From the NCBI GenBank assembly GCA_021186555.1, contig JAJKFL010000012.1, positions 3,342,719 through 3,406,718 of the forward strand: 64,000 nt of DNA, written 5' to 3'. Under the pieces are notes generated by a model. The model was given only the letters and a program-made list of their open reading frames with translations, did not search any database and had not been told where the DNA came from. The position numbers and the translations under genes are program-made. This DNA is from Reticulitermes speratus (lineage: Eukaryota > Arthropoda > Insecta > Blattodea > Rhinotermitidae). Shown here piece after piece: positions 56,740-64,000 of this stretch. Numbering within the stretch: position 1 is the first letter of the stretch; the number at the start of each line of letters is the position of its first letter.

Positions 56740-57125
56740 ACTGAGTACACGATCCTGATACCGCCTTGCAGTTCTAAAAGAGGCACTAGGAAGATCAAAA
56801 TATTATAGGATAATCAAGTCAAAGAAAACTAGATACGTCGGACATATAGCATGCATGGAGAGATTAGAAACGCGTACAAAAATTTTCGTCGCAAAACGTG
56901 AAGGAAAGAGGCCAGTTAAAAAAGAGAGGCACAGATAAAATGATAATATTAAAACAGATTTGCATATTTAGGTTCAGACAGTGTGGACTGCATTCAATTG
57001 GCTCAGGACAGGGATCGGTTGCGGGCACTTACAGACATCCAAATTACCAGCTGAGCGACTGTCAGCTGTCGTTTAGATGTTTAACGAAGATCAGTGCAGC
57101 GTGCTTCGCGACTGGGCTGTAACAC
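56740..57125 (+). mobile_element. LINE-2 3' end, diverged
   Basis: Reads EALGRSKYYRIIKSKKTRYV, GHIACMERLETR, AKREGKRPVKKERHR, then LRTGIG in place of LAQDRD. Tail part (ACCAGCTGAGCGACTGTCAG) is poorly kept. Stops and frame changes occur. Confidence 0.6.
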
Positions 57126-57817
57126 AGTAGTGTAAAGGTCAGTGATATCGACATTATTAAGGACATTTTTTTTCATGCTCAGTTTGAATGAAGCTCTTGC
57201 GACATAGCAATTTCCTACAGGGTGTCTCTTTTACCGGTCCCACAGCTCGCAAACTGTCACGATATGTCCCGGTGGATGCAGCGTTCCAATATGATAAAGT
57301 TTCCGTGTTCAGGGACAAGATAAAACGGACACCGCATACGGTAACCTCTAGACTGCAAGCTTAGGAATACGAAACCGGCTGTTGATGTCCAGGGCACGTT
57401 GTAGTCCACCCGCAATGCTGGCCGATACAGTACAGCAACATGACTGCTCTGAGCTTCAATAATTTAACAACAGGTGCGCTGGCGCCTGTCTACTGTGCTC
57501 AGTGCCACTTTGCTACCTGTTCAACTTGTAAAGAAATTAAACTGAAACGTGACAAGACAGGCGTTTCAAGAGAAACACTACTCTAAATTACATGGCGGTG
57601 GAATTCCTTTAGTATTTACAGTCTCTTGATGCACGAGAGTACAGACCGTCTGTTTTAAGCAGCCCTCTGTTCTGCGCTCGGTGGGGATCAGACAGTCTAG
57701 GAGTGGCAACTTGGTTCCGAACAGCTGCGAAGGACCAGCACCCTCTACCCCTCTAAATCATCTCTTTATGTCCTAAAGCGCAGAAACGAATCAGTCACGT
57801 CTTAGTTTCAAACTGCA
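57126..57817. other. No gene seen
   Basis: Unique-looking spacer before another LINE-2 tail. Confidence 0.4.
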
Positions 57818-57831
57818 GTAGAGTTATCAGT

Positions 57832-58057
57832 GACCCAGGCGTAGATGGGAGGATAATATTAAAACGTATCTTCAAGAAGTGGGATGGGGGGCATGGACTG
57901 GATTGATATGGCTCAGGATAGGGAAAGGTGACGGGCTGTTGTGAGTGCGGTAATGAACCTTCGGGTTCCATAAAACGCGGGGAATTTCTTGACTAGCTGA
58001 CGACCTGTTAGCTTTTCAAGAAGGACTCTGCTCCATGGAGTTAGTTTTTTTTAGTTA
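57832..58057 (+). mobile_element. LINE-2 3' tail, 226-bp insertion with target duplication
   Basis: Starts in the GRPRRRW region (CCCAGGCGTAGATGGGAGGA), continues to ATGAACCTTCGGGTTCCATA (MNLRVP stop) and CTCTGCTCCATGGAGTTAGT, then T- and TTAG-rich tail. The 14-bp repeats GTAGAGTTATCAGT (57818-57831) and GTAGATTTATCAGT (58058-58071) flank it, with one mismatch. Confidence 0.85.
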
Positions 58058-58129
58058 GTAGATTTATCAGTTGCGAGATTGCGGGGTCTCACAGGGGTGT
58101 TCCTAAAGATCATTCTTCTGGGATGTTAT

Positions 58130-58330
58130 GCTGTGTCGTTGTTTAGTTACCGACGTTTCGAACGATCTACTGCCTTCATCTTCAGGGTCTCCTTGGACTG
58201 CCTGACCCTAAAGATGAAAGCATTAAAAATCCTTCGAAACGATAAAGTATAGCACCACGGAATAACTTAACTTGCACGTATCTGGTGTCGCACGATCTTT
58301 TAGACCTGATCTACACCTGGTTAATCAGTC
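58130..58330. mobile_element. Palindromic element with hammerhead-like arms
   Basis: Left arm on the minus strand (58189-58148): GACC, CUGAAGA, extra U, GAA...UUC stem II, GAAAC, GUC, GGU. Right arm on the plus strand (58203-58250): CCTAAAGATGAAAGCA...CCTTCGAAACG, with a G-to-A change in the core. The arms are inverted relative to each other with about 15 bp between. Confidence 0.55.
58148..58189 (-). ncRNA. Hammerhead-like motif, different sequence family
   Basis: ACC/GGU stem I (three pairs), CUGAAGA (58185-58179), one extra U, a weak three-pair stem II (GAA/UUC) with a 12-base loop, GAAAC (58159-58155), GUC (58154-58152). Stem III would exist only between two molecules, through the self-complementary ACGU. 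The fit is weaker than at 3190. Confidence 0.3.
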
Positions 58331-59254
58331 ACACCAACATTACAGCTAACAGTTTACACTGCTGACAAAAACTAATTTCTCCCACACCCAGCTAAACATA
58401 TGCTGTTGTTCTAGTTCAATATCGATTATCGAATATCCAAGCAGATTACGGCGTAGAAAAGCCGCACAAAGCGCTGGAATTATTTAAGGTGTAGATGGAG
58501 AGAATACGGTCGTTAAAGCTTCTCTCTGGAACAGACAGCTAATTCACTTCATATTCTAAGATATTCCTTAATCTTTTATTTCAGATTTAAAAGAAGTCCG
58601 TAAGGAGTAAACCCTAATTTGAAAAGAGTGACAGAAAGAATATGCCTACTTACTTTACATGTTGCATTGTGTTGGTAGTGTTTTTACGGTTACTCTGTCT
58701 TTTCACTACAATTACAATGCTATGGCCTGTTACATTCGGTCAGGCCATGCCTGTTCAAATTGTCCTGGATGTTGGTAAAGCACAACAATTCAAGAATGTG
58801 TATATATCCTTTGCTGTACTTGCTGTTGTAGTTAATAAAGTTATTTATATTATTTTTGCATTTGACGACGATAGTCCATTCATTATATCACCCTTTATCA
58901 GTTGCAATGCAATAATTAGCCCAGCCGTTAACCACATCGAACAAAGCGTGTCCTGCATTACAAGTCGTTCTGTAAACTGCAAGAACTCGTCTTAATTTTC
59001 ATTTCAGACACAGCACGTATAAACAGTGTTCTGCTGATACTAATTACCGTCACTGGGTCACGAACAGGCGTCACGTCAAGATGCTGCTTCAAGCGTCCCG
59101 TCAATTAAAACAGTTTTATGTTTCGGTAAAAAAGACCGACGGGCATTAAACAGATTTAAGTCTAGGTGTAACGTAACTTATTGTTCCATATGCGTGACTT
59201 TGGGTTCTCACAACAGTGAATACGAATGCAGCAGTCTCCCGGGTTATGATTCCA
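58331..59254. other. No gene assigned; one hydrophobic 117-codon frame
   Basis: A plus-strand frame at 58642-58995 starts MPTYFTCCIVLVVFLRLLCL and has two or three hydrophobic stretches. It has no family match I know, no splice or repeat context and AT-rich codons, so I do not call it a gene. Confidence 0.3.
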
Positions 59255-59335
59255 TGCAGTCTGACAGAAAATTACCGACGTTTCGTCGAAACGATCTTCC
59301 TCCATCTTCGATTTTAAACCTTCAAGTTTGTTACA
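59255..59335 (-). mobile_element. Partial arm of a palindromic hammerhead-like element
   Basis: ACCGACGTTTCGTCGAAACG then ATCTTCCTCCATCTTCGA: on the minus strand GAAGATGGAGGAAGATCG precedes TTTCGACGAAACGTCGG. The core start (CUGA) is damaged and the opposite arm is absent or unrecognisable. Confidence 0.35.
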
Positions 59336-59639
59336 AGATCTGCACTTGAGCCATCACAATCCAATCCACGCCTTCCATTCCATTACTTTAAATTCACTTT
59401 AATATTATCCTCTAACATGTCTACGTCTTCCTAGTGCTCTCCACTCTTCATACTTCCCCAGCAACACTGCGTATGCATTTCTCTTCCCCCCTTACGTCCA
59501 TATGTTCTGCCCATCTCGTCCTTATTCATTTGATCACTCTAATAAATATTTGGCGAGGAGTACAAATCAAGAAGCTTCTCAGTGTGTAATTTTCTCCAGT
59601 CTTCTGTTACTTCTCCCTATTAGATCAAATATCTTCTCA

Positions 59640-60594
59640 CACCCTTCCTACGTTCTTCCCTTACGTGACAGACCAAGTTTCACACCTACGTTCTTCCCTT
59701 ACGTGCAAGACCAAGTTTCACACCTACGTTCTTCCCTTACGTGACAGACCAAGTTTCACACCTACGTTCTTCCCTTACGTGACAGACCAAGTTTCACACC
59801 TACGTTCTTCCCTTACGTGACAGACCAAGTTTCACACCTACGTTCTTCCCTTACGTGACAGATCAAGTTTCACACCTACGTTCTTCCCTTACGTGACAGA
59901 CCAAGTTTCACACCTACGTTCTTCCCTTACGTGCAAGACCAAGTTTCACACCTACGTTCTTCCCTTACGTGACAGACCAAGTTTCACACCTAGTTCTTCC
60001 CTTAGTGCAAGACCAGTTTCACACCTAGTTCTTCCCTTACGTGCAAGACCAAGTTTCACACCTACGTTCTTCCCTTACGTGACAGATCAAGTTTCACACC
60101 TACGTTCTTCCCTTACGTGACAGACCAAGTTTCACACCTACGTTCTTCCCTTAGTGCAAGACCAAGTTTCACACCTATGTTCTTCCCTTACGTGACAGAC
60201 CAAGTTTCACACCTACGTTCTTCCCTTAGTGCAAGACCAAGTTTCACACCTACGTTCTTCCCTTACGTGCAAGACCAAGTTTCACACCTACGTTCTTCCC
60301 TTACGTGCAAGACCAGTTTCACACCTACGTTCTTCCCTTACGTGCAAGACCACGTTTCACACCTACGTTCTTCCCTTACGTGCAAGACCAAGTTTCACAC
60401 CTAGTTCTTCCCTTACGTGCAAGACCAAGTTTCACACCTACGTTCTTCCCTTACGTGCAAGACAAAGTTTCACACCTACGTTCTTCCCTTACGTGCAAGA
60501 CCAAGTTTCACACCTACGTTCTTCCCTTACGTGCAAGACCACGTTTCACACCTACGTTCTTCCCTTACGTGCAAGACCACGTTTCACACCTACG
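59640..60594. repeat. Minisatellite, 38-bp unit, about 25 copies
   Basis: Units run CACACCTACGTTCTTCCCTT then ACGTGACAGACCAAGTTT. Early units have GTGACAG, later ones mainly GTGCAAG, so the array has two ordered halves; one-base losses (TAGTTC, TTAGTG) recur. Confidence 0.95.
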
Positions 60595-61289
60595 CGTGTT
60601 CAGACTTCCATCTAAAATATTAAAGCAACTTATCACGTCATTTCCATGACACTCGCTCGCGCACTGACTGGTGTTGCTGTCTACAGACAAACGAGCTGTC
60701 CAATAAGTGGATGTTCCCTCCATGACAATAAACTCACGCTGTCTTCGCTGTCTTCGATAACTTTCTTCCAATATATGAGATTTGTTTTTATTTACTATAG
60801 AGTCGTGTATGTGTGTGTGTGCGAGTGTGCGCGCGCATCATGTTTCTCCCTTTCTTTGCTTTATTCGACTCCTATTTTATCAGTTTCTTTTCACAGTCGA
60901 AATGTTTTGTTTGACGACTTTATTTGACTTTGATACAAACCGTTCGCGGTGTGTGTGTGATGTGTGTGTGTGCGTGTGTTCTGTTGCTTTTCCCCTGCTG
61001 CACAGATAGCTACGAATCCTCCCCTGGCAATCGTTCATGTTTTCTAAGGGCGGAATATAAACAGATTACGTTTTCAATATTTCAGTTTATTTCTTCAGTG
61101 CCGTCATGCAACATGCTGTTCGTAGCGTCACGCCAGTAACTCATACAGTACACGGTGTTCCAACGGCACATAACACGCTCAATTTTTAACACGACAACGC
61201 CGGTTTCCAACTAACCGATGCAACAAATCTCTTCTTCTACTGCCTTCTTACCTCACTGGCACAATAGACATAAACTACGTCAGAAGTTT
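60595..61289. other. No gene seen; TG microsatellites
   Basis: (TG) runs at 60809-60830 and 60950-60978. Frames of 67-93 codons overlap each other and the microsatellites; none is supported. Confidence 0.4.
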
Positions 61290-62651
61290 CACGTTGTGTT
61301 CGCCGTGCGTCTTGACATTAATTTCACGTTGTGTTCGTCCGTGCATCTTGACATTAATTTCACGTTGTGTTCGCCGTGCATCTTGACATTAATTTCACGT
61401 TGTGTTCGCCGTGCATCTTGACATTAATTTCACGTTGTGTTCGCCGTGCATCTTGACATTAATTTCACGTTGTGTTCGCCGGCATCTTGACATTAATTTC
61501 ACGTTGTGTTCCCGCGCATCTTGACATTAATTTCACGTTGTGTTCACCGTGCTCTTGACATTAATTTCACGTTGTGTTCACCGTGCATCTTGACATTAAT
61601 TTCACGTTGTGTTCGCCGTGCATCTTGACATTAATTTCACGTTGTGTTCGCCGCGCATCTTGACATTAATTTCACGTTGTGTTCGCCGTGCATCTTGACA
61701 TTAATTTCACGTTGTGTTCACCGGCATCTTGACATTAATTTCACGTTGTGTTCGCCGTGCATCTTGACATTAATTTCACGTTGTTTTCGCCGCGCATCTT
61801 GACATTATTTCACGTTGTGTTCGCCGTGCATCTTGACATTAATTTCACGTTGTGTTCCCGTGCATCTTGACATTAATTTCACGTTGTGTTCGCCGTGCAT
61901 CTTGACATTGATTTCACGTTGTGTTCGCCGTGCGTCTTGACATTATTTTACGTTGTGTTCGCCGGCATCTTGACATTAATTTCACGTTGTGTTCGCCGTG
62001 CATCTTGACATTAATTTCACGTTGTGTTCGCCGCGCATCTTGACATTAATTTCACGTTGTGTTCGCCGTGCATCTTGACATTAATTTCACGTTTGTTCCC
62101 GCGCATCTTGACATTAATTTCACGTTGTGTTCACCGTGCATCTTGACATTGATTTCACGTTGTGTTCGCCGCGCATCTTGACATTAATTTCAGTTGTGTT
62201 CGCCGCGCATCTTGACATTAATTTCACGTTGTGTTCCCGTGCATCTTGACATTAATTTCAGTTTGTGTTCACCGTGCACATTTGCTATTAATTTCACGTA
62301 ATGTTTCTAACTCGCGCATCTGACATTATAATTTCACGTTACTGTTCACCGTCATTTGACATCGATTATTTGTATAGTTCGCGTGCATGAATTGAACATT
62401 AATTTCACGTTGTGTTCGCCGTGCATCTTGACATTGATTTCACGTTGTGTTCGCCGTGCATCTTGACATTGATTTCACGTTGTGTTCGCCGCGCATCTTG
62501 ACATTAATTTCACGTTGTGTTCGCCGTGCATCTTGACATTAATTTCACGTTGTGTTGACCGTGCATCTTGACATTAATTTCACGTTGTGTTCGCCGCGCA
62601 TCTTGACATTAATTTCACGTTGTGTTCACCGTGCATCTTGACATTAATTTT
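61290..62651. repeat. Minisatellite, 35-bp unit, about 39 copies
   Basis: Units run CACGTTGTGTTCGCCGTGCA then TCTTGACATTAATTT. Variants CGCGCATC and CACCGTGC are intermixed. The block at 62265-62400 is badly degraded (many substitutions and indels), then clean units resume, unusual for the middle of an array. Confidence 0.95.
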
Positions 62652-62689
62652 CGGTTCTTTTAACCTACGAATGCACTTTTTATTTCTGT

Positions 62690-62965
62690 TCAATTCACCC
62701 TACATAATGTTTCGGCCGTAACTCTGCCATCATCACGGTACATTGATAAGTTCACTTCACTGTTCACCGGTCCATTTGGTATTATCACAGAACCGTTACA
62801 CTTTGTATACCGGTGACTGTCAATAAAAAATTGCCTCAAACAGTTTAATAGTTCTGTGATAATACCAAAAGGACCAGTGAACAGTGAATTGAACTTATCA
62901 TGTACCCTGATGATGGCCATGTCGCGGCCGAAACATGTGTAGGGTAAATTGAACAAAATACGAAA
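62690..62965. mobile_element. Palindromic element with hammerhead-like arms, third sequence family
   Basis: Arms of about 110 bp are inverted copies (TTCAATTCACCCTACA on the left, TGTAGGGTAAATTGAA on the right; GTTCTGTGATAATACCAA matches the left arm inverted). The right-arm motif at 62903-62946 has an intact core; the left arm has lost the first C (CGUGAUGA). The centre is about 60 bp. No clear flanking duplication found. Confidence 0.65.
62903..62946 (+). ncRNA. Minimal hammerhead-like motif
   Basis: UACC (62903-62906), CUGAUGA (62907-62913), extra U (62914), GGCC (62915-62918), seven-base loop, GGCC (62926-62929), GAAAC (62930-62934), AUGU, GUA (62939-62941), GGGUA (62942-62946). Stem II has four pairs; stem I has two pairs or four with a bulged G. 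The order is identical to that at 3190 although the sequence is otherwise different. Confidence 0.45.
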
Positions 62966-63174
62966 ATAAAAGTGCATATTGGCTAAAAAAACTGAAAATT
63001 AATGTCAGAAATTGTTTCGCGAATGGAGCGGGAGTGCGTTCTTACGGCTGGAGGACTCGAATGTGCTCCATCCTGCTGTCTGTTACAATTACCACTTGCT
63101 CTAAACGTGTCTCGCCATCATATTTACTGCACACAGCACTGTGGTGGACGCAGTAGCATCGGGACGGCTTCTTC
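62966..63174. other. Spacer between two palindromic elements
   Basis: No gene seen. Confidence 0.4.
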
Positions 63175-63425
63175 TCCGAGAGGGAAAAAACGCCTTTAAC
63201 GCAGATTCTGGAAAGTACGGCGGGGTAGCAGAACGTGTGATGTGATGACAGCCAATAGGGTGACAGAGGGGTGGATACAAACAACGTATAGCTGGCTGTC
63301 ATCACATCACACTTTTGCTACCCCACCGTACTTTCCAGAATCTGCGTTAAAGGCGTTCTTTCCCACTCGGACTCTTGATCCGTGAAGATGGGACCGATAC
63401 GTTGTCCCGAAACGTTGGTAAAAAA
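63175..63425. mobile_element. Foldback element with adjacent hammerhead-like arm
   Basis: A near-perfect inverted repeat of about 79 bp (63175-63253 and 63293-63371; for example GCAGATTCTGGAAAGTACGG and its inverse) surrounds a 39-bp loop. Right after it, 63382-63418 reads CGUGAAGA, U, GGGAC...GUCCC (five pairs), GAAACGUUGGU, a hammerhead-like stretch with the first two core bases changed. Confidence 0.6.
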
Positions 63426-63514
63426 ATTACCACACGACGCCGCGTAATACCCCAGAAGACGGCAGATTTCATCAACATCGCGGCGAAAGCCTCAAATCAC
63501 GGTTCACACACTAC

Positions 63515-63640
63515 ATTTTGTCAGCACAGTGTATTTACATGTCGTCATGTCCCAAAACAGTACAAAGTTTCGTTCTTTATAACACAGAACAGTGCTTGCT
63601 GTGAGGAGCGAACTGAATTTGTATACGACCTTGATAATTC
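63515..63640 (+). repeat. Dispersed repeat R1, copy 5, partial
   Basis: CAGTGTATTTACATGTCGTC then GTGCTTGCTGTGAGGAGCGA and ACTGAATTTGTATACG; matches the second half of the copy at 48185. Confidence 0.4.
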
Positions 63641-63892
63641 AAAGTGCCAATACTCACAGTCATGTCGGTTCTAACCCGCTGACGTCACTCCACTAGGTCT
63701 CACGTCACTTTCGCTGAACGCACCTGAGGGGACACAAAAAAAAACAGGCTATTTTTATTTTAAACTTTGAAAACGTTTACCACACAAACATGCCTTCGGC
63801 GTTTATGTGACAAAGATTCCCTTTTGTTCCTGGAATAGTAGCCGAGTCATTTTCCTAAATATCGTACAATATTTTAATGTCGGTATCACTAC

Positions 63893-63963
63893 ATCGCACC
63901 GTGTGGAGAACTCGCTTTGGAAGAGGCTACGGACCTGTCGTAAGACAGACTGCAGAATGAATG
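63893..63963 (+). mobile_element. RTE LINE 3' tail, about 70 bp
   Basis: Reads HRVWRTRFGRGYGPVVRQTAE then stop, near-identical to the C-terminus of the element at 16253 (RTLWRTRFGRGYG... ends RQTTE). It is followed by ATGAATGAAT, the same short 3' end. Everything upstream is missing, an extreme 5' truncation. Confidence 0.85.
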
Positions 63964-63973
63964 AATCACAGAA

Positions 63974-64000
63974 TATATTATTATTATTATTATTATTATT
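63974..64000. repeat. (ATT) microsatellite at window end
   Basis: TATTATTATTATTATT continues to the last base and presumably beyond. Confidence 0.9.

Noticed and set aside
58642-58995. Small membrane protein gene of 117 codons
   Set aside because: Hydrophobic stretches can arise by chance in AT-rich DNA; there is no homology I recognise, no repeat of the frame, and no splice or promoter support.

Overview
The window looks like a piece of a large, repeat-rich insect genome. The evidence is: one probable coding exon with spliceosomal borders; a nearly intact RTE-type LINE reverse transcriptase whose protein style and tail I associate with cockroaches, termites and related Polyneoptera; several tRNA-derived SINE families; hAT-like and pogo-like MITEs; and many minisatellites. 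I see no bacterial, viral or organelle block, no CRISPR and no rRNA. The order-level placement is from memory of the LINE and SINE styles and is tentative.

Layout. 1-1,000: one exon on the minus strand encoding about 15 copies of a 12-residue Ser/Pro/Arg-rich repeat, with a good 5' splice donor near the window start; the rest of that gene lies outside or was not found. 1,000-18,000: SINEs, a palindromic element (2,901-3,309), a dead transposase, four sizeable minisatellites (27-, 35-, 33- and 56-bp units) and a 5'-truncated RTE LINE (16,253-18,072, minus) with an open reverse transcriptase frame. 18,200-30,000: five more arrays (82-, 45-, 16-, 39- and 70-bp units), a pogo-like MITE, a hAT-like MITE, and a head-to-head SINE pair. 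30,000-44,000: mostly SINEs, LINE tails and a 32-bp array. 44,200-64,000: the largest arrays (75 bp x about 42; 36 bp x about 101; 38 bp x about 25; 35 bp x about 39), more palindromic elements and LINE tails.

About 30 percent of the window is tandem repeat in more than a dozen apparently separate families. Most long open frames here are repeat artefacts. In particular, the 835- and 501-codon frames in the 75-bp array exist because 75 is divisible by three and the unit lacks stops in those frames.

The most interesting signal is a set of about ten inverted-repeat elements whose arms carry a sequence resembling a minimal type I hammerhead ribozyme: CUGANGA, a short hairpin, GAAAC, a very short self-complementary segment ending in GUA, GUU or GUC, and a strand that can pair with the bases just before CUGANGA. 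The two best copies (2,901-3,309 and 50,242-50,738) are flanked by 11-12-bp target-site duplications. The match is by eye. All copies share one extra U after CUGANGA, which departs from the textbook core, so catalytic activity is a hypothesis.
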